In this document: positions 1-8,377 of the stretch, piece by piece
How positions within the stretch are numbered: position 1 is the stretch's first letter
Layout: the number at the start of each line of letters is the position of its first letter
Origin: JALHST01 sp038316335
Lineage (GTDB): Bacteria > Bacteroidota > Bacteroidia > Flavobacteriales > Flavobacteriaceae
Length of the DNA: 64,000 nucleotides
NCBI GenBank assembly: GCA_038316335.1
Contig: JBBQAM010000014.1
Coordinates: 11,971-75,970, forward strand
Direction: 5' to 3'
Program-made: the position numbers and the translations under genes
Notes under the pieces: model-generated
What the model saw: the letters and a program-made list of their open reading frames with translations, nothing else
Told to the model about the DNA's origin: nothing
The model's database searches: none

Positions 1-318
1 ATGCAATCCAAGGTTCTTCCCCACGAATAGTTTGTTGGCCAAATCAATAGAAATATAGTTTATTTGTAAGTCTTCGGCACCGGTTGTTTGAGACCGGCCT
101 CCTTGTGAAGAGTACATGATTTCGGGTTGCATGGTATAAAACTCGGAAAAATGAATGTGAGCAAAAGCGCCGAGATACAATCCTGTTTTATAATCCATTT
201 GTAGATTCGTCAAAGTGCTTTGGTTGACACCCATTTTTATACCCGGTCGTATCTTGGTTTGCGCAAAAATGACCGGTACATAGAGCAAAAGCAGCCAAAG
301 TAGGAGTGTTTTCTTCAT
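1..318 (-). CDS. Outer-membrane beta-barrel protein, partial
   Basis: Only the N-terminal 106 residues lie in the window; the C-terminus runs off the left edge. The ATG at 318 is followed by a clear Sec signal peptide (KKTLLLWLLLLYVPVIFAQ). The mature start RPGIKMGVNQST and the later PEIMYSSQGG stretch are typical of the PorT-like Bacteroidetes outer-membrane beta-barrel family, with alternating hydrophobic residues. It follows the lipoprotein gene by 1 base and is the last visible member of the pigment operon. I infer a role in placing or exporting the pigment at the outer membrane, but barrels of this family have many roles. Confidence 0.75.
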   Translation of the reverse strand, partial: MKKTLLLWLLLLYVPVIFAQTKIRPGIKMGVNQSTLTNLQMDYKTGLYLGAFAHIHFSEFYTMQPEIMYSSQGGRSQTTGAEDLQINYISIDLANKLFVGKNLGLH

Positions 319-319
319 C

Positions 320-925
320 TTAAATAGCCTTCAATTGAATAATCAACGGTATATTATTATGCAAGATCTGTATAATTTTGGCATTTGCGGCATCAATTTC
401 AGAGAAATTAAACGACAGCTTTTCCTTTCTTCCCTTGGTGTGTACAATTTTTTTCAATTGTCCTTCGGCATAAAAATAATAGAGCCTTCGGTTATTGATC
501 TCTGATGCAATTATGTTTTTATCGCCTGAGGTAAAAGAGTTCATAATTGGGGGATGTTCTGTAATTAAGATTCGAAAGTCATTTTGAAGCACATTGATTG
601 CCATTTTTTTATCTAGACTTTCATTGATCCTATTTATTTTAAAATTCTTCCCATCGAACGAAAAATCAAATAACGTATTCCCCATTTCTGTCGTGAACAC
701 CAACCGATGGTGGTTTTCGGCCATCTTTTTGACAATAAAAAGGCCGCTAAATCGATGGCCGTAAAAAGTGATATCGGCCTTATAGACATAATCTTTTGTG
801 ATTTCCGAAAAATAGGGATTCGAGATTTCATGTGTGGCCATCGAAGATTCAGTCAGCCCGATTTTTTTCGGGTAGGAGCCACATGAAAAAAAGAGTAGGG
901 CGCAACTAATTAGCAAATACCGCAT
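320..925 (-). CDS. Outer-membrane lipoprotein of the pigment cluster (DUF3261/LolB-like)
   Basis: This is a 201-residue lipoprotein. The N-terminus MRYLLISCALLFFSCGS ends in a lipobox with Cys at residue 15. The rest is rich in beta strands with no catalytic motif that I recognise. Its start overlaps the LolA-like gene by 20 bases, implying translational coupling. Aryl-polyene clusters usually pair a LolA-like carrier with a small lipoprotein (DUF3261), and this gene sits in exactly that place, so I infer a LolB-like receptor role. The family call rests on size, lipobox and context rather than a diagnostic motif. Confidence 0.6.
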   Translation of the reverse strand: MRYLLISCALLFFSCGSYPKKIGLTESSMATHEISNPYFSEITKDYVYKADITFYGHRFSGLFIVKKMAENHHRLVFTTEMGNTLFDFSFDGKNFKINRINESLDKKMAINVLQNDFRILITEHPPIMNSFTSGDKNIIASEINNRRLYYFYAEGQLKKIVHTKGRKEKLSFNFSEIDAANAKIIQILHNNIPLIIQLKAI

Positions 926-1523
926 CTGAAAGCGCTAGGTTTGATTTACGATCCAAAAAAACGATTTGTGTGTAATCATTCGATGGTTCCACCATTTTTA
1001 CTTCCATCACTTCCCCCTTATCATTAAAAACTAATTGGAATTCCTTAATAAATTTAGAAAAGTCGGAGTCTAGTGGTGCAAAATGTACCTCGCTCGCTGG
1101 CCCTTTTTTAAAATAGGAAATTGTAAACGCTTGCGCATCGAACATATCCCCTTTTACACTGTCGGTTATCAAGCGGTTTAATTGTTTAAAGAGTTTGTTA
1201 CTACCAATGTCAATATTGCTTTTCTCTCCTTCGTTATTGATATATAAGGTTTCATCCTTAAATAAGACCGAATATGCAAAAGGTTCGACGTACTCCCATT
1301 TTACAAGGTCTGGCGCCTTGTACATAAGTTTCCCTGTCGATTCTATATCATTCGAAAGGAAATCCATGTGTTTGTACTGTTTAAAATCACTGACGATTGT
1401 TTTCGTGGTGGCCGCCAAATTTTTGACCTTTGTCTCGAGGATATGGGCCTCTCCCTCGCTCATCCTAGTTTGGGCACTGGCCATAAAAATCGAAAGCACG
1501 AAAAATAAAAAAAGTTTATGCAT
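906..1523 (-). CDS. LolA-like periplasmic carrier protein
   Basis: The protein has 205 residues from the ATG at 1523; a longer TTG reading from 1550 lacks a proper signal peptide start. MHKLFLFFVLSIFMASAQ is a Sec signal peptide. The body follows the LolA pattern: an early FKQYKHMDFLSNDIESTGKL block, then MYKAPDLVKWEYVEPF (the hallmark 'G.l.f..P..mrWey..P'), followed by strands forming an open barrel. LolA binds acyl chains of lipoproteins in the periplasm. Versions inside aryl-polyene and flexirubin clusters are thought to carry the hydrophobic pigment. It overlaps the upstream deacetylase gene by 8 bases. Confidence 0.8.
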   Translation of the reverse strand: MHKLFLFFVLSIFMASAQTRMSEGEAHILETKVKNLAATTKTIVSDFKQYKHMDFLSNDIESTGKLMYKAPDLVKWEYVEPFAYSVLFKDETLYINNEGEKSNIDIGSNKLFKQLNRLITDSVKGDMFDAQAFTISYFKKGPASEVHFAPLDSDFSKFIKEFQLVFNDKGEVMEVKMVEPSNDYTQIVFLDRKSNLALSDAVFAN

Positions 1524-2295
1524 ACACTTTGATCTGTAACAAGCGGTCAACGGTGACCGATTGTAATTTTTGCTCCTTCAAAAATAACAATAACTGTTCC
1601 AAAACGACCATCGTTTTTTCGCTCGAGTCATGAAATAGCACAATATCCCCTTTCGAGATCTTTCGTGCTATGGCATTGTGTATAGCGGTAGAAGTTCGCT
1701 TAGTGGTATCAAGGGAACGTATGCTCCAAGCTATTGAGTGGAGGCCCGTTTCCTGTAATGCCTTGCCTATATTTGGATTGGTAACCCCAAAGGCCGGACG
1801 AAAAAGTCGCATTTCCTTTCCGGTAATTTCTTTGACAATTGCATTGGTTCCAAGAATTTCGGAGATCACTTTTTTTGTTCCAAAAAACCCCAAACAATTC
1901 GAGTGTGAATAGGTATGATTGCCTATTGTATGGCCGTGGGCAAGAATTTCTTTTAATAGTTCGGGATATGCACATGCCTCTTTTCCGATGCAGAAAAACG
2001 TAGCATGCGCATCGTACTTTCTTAGTAGGTTCAATACTTTAGGCGTAAATTCGGGGTTCGGGCCATCATCAAAAGTCAGGGACACATAATTTTCGACGAT
2101 TTTTTTATTCGCATGTAGTGATTTTAAATGATAGTCCCAACGTATATGAAATGAACCAATGGTCGTAATCACTAACCAAAGAAGGCCAATAAGGCCAAAT
2201 ATCGACCACGGGAACACGTTGTATACTATTTTTGTCGGCACAAGAATGGCGATAAGGGCTATGGTAATGCCGTTGATGGTCCTGAAGCTTAGCAT
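1516..2295 (-). CDS. Polysaccharide deacetylase (CE4/NodB) family membrane protein
   Basis: The 259-residue protein begins with two hydrophobic segments (about residues 8-27 and 30-48), then a NodB domain. Motif 1 is TFDDGP at 74-79 (catalytic and metal Asp) and motif 2 is HTYSH at 127-131 (metal His pair). RPAFG near residue 168 is motif 3, and LFHDSS near the end supplies the late histidine. The enzyme is therefore likely an active metal-dependent N- or O-deacetylase facing the periplasm. CE4 genes recur in flexirubin clusters, but the substrate is unknown to me. The start overlaps the chain-length-factor-like gene by 7 bases. Confidence 0.82.
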   Translation of the reverse strand: MLSFRTINGITIALIAILVPTKIVYNVFPWSIFGLIGLLWLVITTIGSFHIRWDYHLKSLHANKKIVENYVSLTFDDGPNPEFTPKVLNLLRKYDAHATFFCIGKEACAYPELLKEILAHGHTIGNHTYSHSNCLGFFGTKKVISEILGTNAIVKEITGKEMRLFRPAFGVTNPNIGKALQETGLHSIAWSIRSLDTTKRTSTAIHNAIARKISKGDIVLFHDSSEKTMVVLEQLLLFLKEQKLQSVTVDRLLQIKVYA

Positions 2296-3353
2296 TTCCT
2301 AAGCAAGGTGAAGCTATGATTTTCTCCCCTATATTGATTGTACAAAAGAATCGTACCTAGGTTGGCGACTTGTTTTTCATTTAATAGAACGATTTCGGGT
2401 ACTAATTGTTCTTTTAAAATTTTGCAGCCCAGCCAAAATCCAAAGGAGGAAGCGGTGTAGAATTCGCCACAAAGATGTTTATAGTATGCCTGTTGTGTAT
2501 TTTTGAAAGCGCCTTTCATCAAAGCTTCGTAGTACATATCGAACGATACATCCCCATTGTTTCCTAGAATAAGTACATCGACGTCTTTTATTTCAAGATT
2601 TTCTTCTTTCAAAAATTCATTTGCCGCTGCTTCCAATAGTTCCAGTGGCATGGTATTAAAAGTCTTAAGGGCTTGCACTTCGGCATAGCTATCGGCTTTT
2701 TTTTGATTCGAAAGAACAAAAAAGTTAGCGCCTTCACCGAAAATGGCTCCTGTTGTTTTTGAATCCAAGAGCTCTGATGACTTGACGCGCTCTTTTTTTA
2801 TATGTCCTATAAGTTTATGAATTTTTATAGTATGGTCTCCGGTTTCATCGACACCCCCTATCAATAGGGTCGATGCCTCACCGTTTTCAAGCTGTAATTT
2901 GGCGTCCATGAGCGCAGATTCAAAGGAAATCGAGCCATGTACATACGTAAAATTGTATCCTTGACATCCCAGTCCCAATGCAATTTGTCCACCAACAGTA
3001 TTATGGGTAGATTGAATAAAGGAGGTAGGGGTCAAGTAAGCTTCCTGGTTATCGATCAAAGCGCTTACGAATTTTTCGGAATCTACGGTACATCCTAATC
3101 CGGTCCCTGTTATGATGGCATCTACCGTTTCTAGCCCTGCTTCGTCTAGGGCGATTTTCGAGGCAACTACGCCCATTTTAATTCCCTTGGCCATTCTTCG
3201 CGCAGCGGCAGGGGGTATAAAATTCTTATAATCGGGATCGATTACCGGCAGCACATCGTTCTCATAGGATATTATTTCACCTAAAAATAGGGTATTATCA
3301 AAGGTTTTCTGCGCAGTAATTGATCCGATACCATTTATAAATACCTGCTTCAT
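2289..3353 (-). CDS. Ketosynthase-like protein without active-site Cys (chain length factor-like)
   Basis: The 354-residue protein has the thiolase fold of FabF-type ketosynthases but aligns a Ser (Ser141, in HGSISFES) where its neighbour at 3395 has Cys161 (STACSSAA). The alignment is anchored by the matching downstream G-rich strand (LLIGGVDE here, VIVGGADC there). The two catalytic His motifs are also absent. This is the pattern of a chain length factor, the non-condensing half of a type II polyketide ketosynthase heterodimer. The obvious partner is the intact ketosynthase encoded immediately upstream. I infer that the pair elongates the aryl polyene, as ApeO/ApeC do in aryl-polyene systems. 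Confidence 0.8.
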   Translation of the reverse strand: MKQVFINGIGSITAQKTFDNTLFLGEIISYENDVLPVIDPDYKNFIPPAAARRMAKGIKMGVVASKIALDEAGLETVDAIITGTGLGCTVDSEKFVSALIDNQEAYLTPTSFIQSTHNTVGGQIALGLGCQGYNFTYVHGSISFESALMDAKLQLENGEASTLLIGGVDETGDHTIKIHKLIGHIKKERVKSSELLDSKTTGAIFGEGANFFVLSNQKKADSYAEVQALKTFNTMPLELLEAAANEFLKEENLEIKDVDVLILGNNGDVSFDMYYEALMKGAFKNTQQAYYKHLCGEFYTASSFGFWLGCKILKEQLVPEIVLLNEKQVANLGTILLYNQYRGENHSFTLLRKC

Positions 3354-3394
3354 TTCTTTTCAATTATAGTCCGTTATGCATCTTCATACTCAAG

Positions 3395-4600
3395 TTATGG
3401 GTTTTTGGAAAAAATAAGGGTGGAACAATTTCCGCCAAAACCAAGTGAGTTCGACAATACCGTATTCAATTCAGTATGTTTCAAAACGGTCTGCGGTCGC
3501 AAATTAAATTCTTTCATAGGAGTCTTAAAATTCAAATTGGGATAGATGACATTGTGCTGCAAGGCCAACACCGAATATACCGCCTCGATGCCCCCCGCTG
3601 CCGCCAAGGTATGCCCTGTATACGCTTTGGTTGAGCTAAAATCGGGGACCCTAGGTTCGCCGAACACCCTTATTAATGCCCTTCCTTCCGATAAATCGTT
3701 ATTGCCTGTGGCTGTCCCATGTGCATTGACATAGTCAATATCGGAAGGAGCAATACCTGCTACAGCCAAGGCTTTTTGCATCGCCAGTGTGGCGCCATCC
3801 CCATTCTCCGAAGAAGCTGTTTGATGGTAGGCATCGTTCGCATTTCCGTAACCTATAAGGTAGGCCAATGCTTTTTTGTTTTCGGCTTGCATCACGGCTT
3901 CCGATTCTAAAACGAGAAAAGCAGCAGCTTCCCCTAAATTTAGACCCTTTCTGTTTTCATCAAAGGGTGTGCTGTAGGTATCCGAAAGAATCATCAGGGT
4001 TTTAAAGCCGTTGATAGTAAACTTCGAAAGGCAATCGGCCCCTCCAACGATTACGCGGTCCAATTTCCCTGACTTGATCAGTCTTGCCCCGAACATAATG
4101 GCATTGGCAGCCGAGGAGCAGGCGGTGCTGATGGTGGTGACCAGGCTTGCTTCAATACCTAGCTGTTCGGCCACTTTTTGAGTCGTATCGCCCGCATGAT
4201 GCCCTTCAATGTATTTTCGATGGGTGTCATTTTCGAGATAATCGTAGTAATATTTTTCGGTCATGTCCATTCCGCCAACACTTGTTGAAGAAATTAGTCC
4301 TGTCTTCCAAGATTTAATATCGGCTATTTTAGCATCGGCGACTGCCTCTTTTGCCGCAATAGCGGCCAATAATGCAGTTCGAGAGTAGTTATTTTCGGGG
4401 GTGAGTCCCAAAATCGATTCCAATTCTTGATTGGTAAAATCAATTTCACCAACCATAATAGCATCCCTGTGTATTGTGTCGATTTTTGAAATCTTGGTGA
4501 TTCCGGAGCTGCCATTAAGAAGGGAGGCATAGTTTTCAGCTACGTTGTTCCCAATAGCGGAAATTATTCCCATACCCGTGATGGCGATGCTTTGGCTCAT
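3395..4600 (-). CDS. Beta-ketoacyl-ACP synthase II (FabF-like), pigment polyene elongation
   Basis: The 401-residue protein keeps the complete Cys-His-His triad: Cys161 in STACSSAAN, His294 in NAHGTATGN and His330 in YTGHTLAAAG. The C-terminal glycine-rich NSLGFGGN loop is also intact. It condenses malonyl-ACP with the growing polyene on ACP. It lies 41 bases upstream of the Cys-less chain-length-factor-like gene, suggesting a heterodimer. The ATG at 4600 gives the usual MSQSIAITGMGI start. Cytosolic; part of the pigment operon. Confidence 0.9.
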   Translation of the reverse strand: MSQSIAITGMGIISAIGNNVAENYASLLNGSSGITKISKIDTIHRDAIMVGEIDFTNQELESILGLTPENNYSRTALLAAIAAKEAVADAKIADIKSWKTGLISSTSVGGMDMTEKYYYDYLENDTHRKYIEGHHAGDTTQKVAEQLGIEASLVTTISTACSSAANAIMFGARLIKSGKLDRVIVGGADCLSKFTINGFKTLMILSDTYSTPFDENRKGLNLGEAAAFLVLESEAVMQAENKKALAYLIGYGNANDAYHQTASSENGDGATLAMQKALAVAGIAPSDIDYVNAHGTATGNNDLSEGRALIRVFGEPRVPDFSSTKAYTGHTLAAAGGIEAVYSVLALQHNVIYPNLNFKTPMKEFNLRPQTVLKHTELNTVLSNSLGFGGNCSTLIFSKNP

Positions 4601-4666
4601 GCGTATCTATTGTACAGCTAATATTAAAAGTACTTGGGGCTATTAGGTTTATAGCAGGCTATCTGC

Positions 4667-4924
4667 CTATTTCGTTTTATGTTCGGCAATATAGTTAGCC
4701 ATGGTATCGATAGATTCAAATATTTTCTTACCCTCTTTAGGGTCGGCCAATTTGATACCATAGTCCTTGTCGAGCATGACGATGAGTTCAAGTGCATCTA
4801 TCGAATCAAGGCCGAGACCTTCACCAAAGAGCGGTTCAGCATCGGCAATATCATCGACTGAAATATCTTCGAGGTTTAACTGCTCAATAATTTTTTCCTT
4901 TAATTCCTGCTTTAAATCTCCCAT
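4667..4924 (-). CDS. Acyl carrier protein
   Basis: This is an 85-residue acidic helical protein with the phosphopantetheine attachment motif GLDSIDALEL, Ser41 being the modified residue. It carries intermediates for the surrounding ketosynthases. It differs clearly from the second cluster ACP at 15055, so the two may serve different branches (polyene and dialkylresorcinol); that division is inference. Its start overlaps the end of the half-size ketosynthase gene by 13 bases. Confidence 0.92.
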   Translation of the reverse strand: MGDLKQELKEKIIEQLNLEDISVDDIADAEPLFGEGLGLDSIDALELIVMLDKDYGIKLADPKEGKKIFESIDTMANYIAEHKTK

Positions 4925-5544
4925 GATTTTTTATATAATCTATTTATAGCTTCAACGTTGTGTGCAATAGGGCCATTTTTGGCGACCATATACAAAAATG
5001 CTTCAAATGTATTCTCATCCAATTCTACCCAGCCACATAGTACCTTTTCCGCTTTTACATCCTGCAGTAAGCAGTTTGTATACTCGCTTAAATAATGCGC
5101 ATTGAAGTCGTCAAATATAAAAAAACTATTTTCGGAATTCAGTTGGTGCCTGATACTAATTTCACCCATACAAATATTGGGCAGCGTATACACAAAAATA
5201 GCCGGACTTGGATAATACGCGTTGGGGTCTTTTATCGATGCCTCATGTTTACGGTCAGTATCAAGACTTGATGCCCTATTTGAAAACACTAAGGCGATAT
5301 TCTGATTATTTTCCAATCCTTTTTTTTCTGGTCTCATTATGATTTCAGCGGCCATAAAGGCGAGCTTACTCAAATTATCCATTTTAAAGAACTTAGGATA
5401 ATCGGTATCGAAATGTTTATAAACCGATTTTATAAATGAAGGGAAATCAATCTCTGAATTTTCAAGGATGATGTCCCCGTTCAGGGAAATCCTTTGTTGC
5501 TTAATATGGCAATAGGCAGCTATTTTATATGGATTATCCTTCAT
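4912..5544 (-). CDS. Half-size, Cys-less ketosynthase-like protein
   Basis: The 210-residue protein is read from the ATG at 5544, which overlaps the upstream stop as ATGA; a longer TTG reading is less likely. It resembles only the N-terminal half of a ketosynthase: MDNLSKLAFMAAE matches the dimer-interface helix, NIALVFSNRASSLDTD the next strand and loop, and SPAIFVYTLPNICMGEISI the strand before the nucleophile elbow. Where the catalytic Cys should lie there is FIFDDFNAHYL, with no Cys. No catalytic His motif follows. It cannot be a condensing enzyme on its own. Short ketosynthase-like proteins of this kind occur in flexirubin clusters; a structural or gating role is my inference. Confidence 0.7.
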   Translation of the reverse strand: MKDNPYKIAAYCHIKQQRISLNGDIILENSEIDFPSFIKSVYKHFDTDYPKFFKMDNLSKLAFMAAEIIMRPEKKGLENNQNIALVFSNRASSLDTDRKHEASIKDPNAYYPSPAIFVYTLPNICMGEISIRHQLNSENSFFIFDDFNAHYLSEYTNCLLQDVKAEKVLCGWVELDENTFEAFLYMVAKNGPIAHNVEAINRLYKKSWEI

Positions 5545-6686
5545 TTCACACCTTGAAATATCACGGCGGTATTGCAACCTCCGAAGCCTGAGGCGGTCTT
5601 TAAAAAAGTCGTAAGTTCCTTAGCCGTAGTTTCTTTAATGACATTAATACGTTTTGATACCCCAAGTTTTTGAAAGCCTTTTGTAGCAAACAAGGTATTT
5701 TGATGTACCGAATGCATTCCTACAATGGTTTCCAAAAGGCCTGATGCCCCCAGGGTATGCCCAAAATAGCCTTTTAAGCTGTTCAAAGGTATGTCGTTCA
5801 TCTCTAAACGATCAAAGGCAATCGCTTCCATCTCGTCATTAAATGGTGTTGCCGTACCATGGCCTGAGATGTAATCGAGGTCTTTTGCCCTTAGGTTTGC
5901 CTGATGAAGTGCTGATCGAATACTTTGGTATAACCCTTCCCCTGTGCGGGAGGGTCCCGAAATGTGGTTAGCATCATTGCAAGAACCTTCGCCAAGAATG
6001 ACAACCGCTTCCTCGGATAAAAAATCAGGATCATTCGTAACTAGGACACTGGCGGAAACTTCCCCGATATTAATCCCGGATCGATTGTTGCAATAGGGCT
6101 TACAAGGCTGGTCACTTAAGGCTTGAAACGAATTAAACCCAGACATAATGAACTTAGTCACCAAATCGCCACTAACAATAAAAACATGATCAAAACGTCC
6201 CTGCCGAATGAAGCGTTTGGCGATGGCGACCGCCAAAATACCCGAAACGCAGGCATTGGAAATCACGATGGGTTCAGTGGTAAATCCAAAAGAATCACTT
6301 ATAACCTTCCCCATTTCACTTAAATAGAGGCGTTCTTTGGAAAATTGATTTTCCGTGTCTAAAAGGTCGATATTTCCTTTGGTGGTCGAAATCATAAGAC
6401 CCACTTTTGACGAAAGCGGAAGGTTGCTGGCCTTGATTACCTTGTGTAGGGAAACCAGCATCATTTTTTCCAATCGGGTAAATTGGCCTTGAATGCCTAA
6501 AGCGGTGAATTCTTGCCATAATTTCTCCTGGTCGATGCGTGACGAATAGAAAGGGGTGGGCAGCAGGGTGGGATCATCGACCCATTCAAGGCCGGAGATC
6601 TCTTTTTTTATATTGTCTAAGGCGATCTCGCTATTAAAACCATAGGAAGAAACAATATTGTTGTATGAGAGATACACCTTATTCAT
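5541..6686 (-). CDS. Beta-ketoacyl-ACP synthase (FabF-like) of the pigment cluster
   Basis: The 381-residue protein starts at the ATG at 6686 (MNKVYLSYNN); a longer reading in from 6764 adds residues that match no ketosynthase start. Cys146 in SNACVSGI, His276 in SGHGTATP and His310 in YFGHTLGASG form a full triad, so it should be active. It overlaps the thioesterase gene by 8 bases upstream and meets the half-size ketosynthase as ATGA downstream, implying coupled translation. It is one of three complete FabF-type synthases in the cluster. Which chain it extends cannot be told from sequence. Confidence 0.87.
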   Translation of the reverse strand: MNKVYLSYNNIVSSYGFNSEIALDNIKKEISGLEWVDDPTLLPTPFYSSRIDQEKLWQEFTALGIQGQFTRLEKMMLVSLHKVIKASNLPLSSKVGLMISTTKGNIDLLDTENQFSKERLYLSEMGKVISDSFGFTTEPIVISNACVSGILAVAIAKRFIRQGRFDHVFIVSGDLVTKFIMSGFNSFQALSDQPCKPYCNNRSGINIGEVSASVLVTNDPDFLSEEAVVILGEGSCNDANHISGPSRTGEGLYQSIRSALHQANLRAKDLDYISGHGTATPFNDEMEAIAFDRLEMNDIPLNSLKGYFGHTLGASGLLETIVGMHSVHQNTLFATKGFQKLGVSKRINVIKETTAKELTTFLKTASGFGGCNTAVIFQGVK

Positions 6687-7116
6687 CCAATAATCCCACT
6701 TTTTTCTTCCACTCCATAAAGAATTTTGGAATGGTAAGGGAAAGTTCCCCATCCAATTCAACAAAAACCTGTACGGTTTCCCCCAAACATACCAGTTGGC
6801 CGTGAGGGTTGTAGATTTCGTATTTAAAGACCATTTTGGCGGCCGGGGAATCGATATAAATTGTTTTTACAGTTGCCACATCGCCATAGCGCAAAGGCAG
6901 TTTATGCTCACTACTTGATTTAACGATGGGCGAAGAAAAATTATGCTCCTTTTGATCTAGGTACGAGATGCCATGATACCGACCGAAGGCCTCGCGACCA
7001 TCTTCAAAATATTGTATATAATTGCCATGCCAGACAATACCCAATGGGTCGGTTTCAACAAAACGCACTCGAATCTCACTGGTAAAGCTAATTTCCTTTT
7101 TATTCTTAGACCGCAT
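6679..7116 (-). CDS. Hotdog-fold acyl thioesterase (4HBT family)
   Basis: The 145-residue protein is read from the ATG at 7116 (MRSKNKKEIS); an upstream TTG at 7137 would overlap the ABC permease gene further. The motif ETDPLGIVWHGNYIQYFEDGR is broken here into its key parts: Asp of DPLGIVWHGNY is the catalytic residue of 4-hydroxybenzoyl-CoA thioesterase-like enzymes, followed by the long hotdog helix. It probably hydrolyses acyl-ACP or acyl-CoA thioesters, releasing product or editing stalled chains on the pigment ACPs. Thioesterases of this type are standard members of aryl-polyene clusters. Confidence 0.83.
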   Translation of the reverse strand: MRSKNKKEISFTSEIRVRFVETDPLGIVWHGNYIQYFEDGREAFGRYHGISYLDQKEHNFSSPIVKSSSEHKLPLRYGDVATVKTIYIDSPAAKMVFKYEIYNPHGQLVCLGETVQVFVELDGELSLTIPKFFMEWKKKVGLLDE

Positions 7117-8377
7117 TTTTTCGTTTATTATAGACAATGGCCACTAGGGTGGTCAGCACAAAAAACAACAACAAAAGACCGAGCTCTGGAACTATTTGTA
7201 CGAAACCGGCCTTGCGCAAAAATACATCATAGAAAGCGTTTAGGCCCCAGTTCATTGGCGATATATTTGAAAGGAGCTGCATAAATCGAGGCATTACGAA
7301 AACAGGTACCCAAACGCCGCCCAAGGCGGCCAGGATGACTACCAAGGTCGCTCCAAATGGAGCCGATTGTTCTTGCGACTTCGCAACGGTTCCTAGGAGC
7401 AGCCCAAGGCCGACTGCCGCCAAACCCGAAAAAAATGCCACGATAAACAATAAGGACAACTTGCCCGAGACATCTAATTTAGGAAGTCCGATCAGGGGGA
7501 AAAGATACACCCCTATTAGCAACATGAGGGCAAATTGAATCAAGCAGACCACAACAAATACAATACTCTTTCCACCCAATACAGTCGCATAGGAGACGGG
7601 TAGGGTACGTAATCGGATAAACGTTCCCTGATTTTTTTCCTTTACCATATTGATCGATAAGGGAAGGATGATAAAAAATATCGCAAAAAGTGCCCAGGCC
7701 GGAACATTGTGTTGTGTCGAATTCGGTAAAGTATCCCTTGGTCCTTCTCCGGGAATGATCTCAGTAAAACGAATAAATCCCTGTGTATCAAAAATCACCT
7801 CCGAGGTATCTTCTGTCAATTGTTCCTGGAAGGCCTTATAGATAGATTGGGATTCAATTTTGGAAATCATTTTATCGATGCCGTTCTCAACAGAGCTTTT
7901 GAATGTCTGGGGGGTGGCGGGGTCAAAATACAACCTAACCTCCTTCGGGGTAGCGATTGAAATGGGAGGTGTTGTTTCTGCCTCTTGATCGAGTCCGAAT
8001 TTAGCTAAGATCCCATCGACGTTGGCATTTACTTTTGTCTGCAAATCGGAGGAAAGGTTTTCAGGGATAACAATGCCTAATTGATAAGTTCCTTTTGAGA
8101 CCAATTCCTTTATTTCATCCTCTGAGTCTTTGAGGACCACCTCAAAGGTAGAAGCGGCCTTCAAATTTTCTAGAATGCTGGTAGCGACCACACCTTTATC
8201 GTTATCAACAAGCAGGATTGGTATTTTGGTTTCCTGAATTGATTTAAACGTACTGTCCTGAACCAAGGTTATGACGATCAAAAGCAGCAGTGGCATCAGG
8301 AACAAGATGGCCAAACCACCAACATCCCTTACGAGTGATAGGAATTCCTTATATGTAGAGGCCCAAAGTTTATGCAT
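7106..8377 (-). CDS. ABC-2 type transporter permease
   Basis: The 423-residue protein has one membrane segment near residues 22-40, a large external domain (about 41-230) and a C-terminal bundle of five or so membrane segments from about 233 to 415. This layout is that of the ABC-2 drug/lipid export permeases (YhhJ-like). It overlaps the ATPase gene by 8 bases. The pair is embedded in the pigment operon, so export of a pigment or precursor across the inner membrane is a fair inference, though such pairs also export unrelated toxic compounds. Confidence 0.85.
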   Translation of the reverse strand: MHKLWASTYKEFLSLVRDVGGLAILFLMPLLLLIVITLVQDSTFKSIQETKIPILLVDNDKGVVATSILENLKAASTFEVVLKDSEDEIKELVSKGTYQLGIVIPENLSSDLQTKVNANVDGILAKFGLDQEAETTPPISIATPKEVRLYFDPATPQTFKSSVENGIDKMISKIESQSIYKAFQEQLTEDTSEVIFDTQGFIRFTEIIPGEGPRDTLPNSTQHNVPAWALFAIFFIILPLSINMVKEKNQGTFIRLRTLPVSYATVLGGKSIVFVVVCLIQFALMLLIGVYLFPLIGLPKLDVSGKLSLLFIVAFFSGLAAVGLGLLLGTVAKSQEQSAPFGATLVVILAALGGVWVPVFVMPRFMQLLSNISPMNWGLNAFYDVFLRKAGFVQIVPELGLLLLFFVLTTLVAIVYNKRKNAV

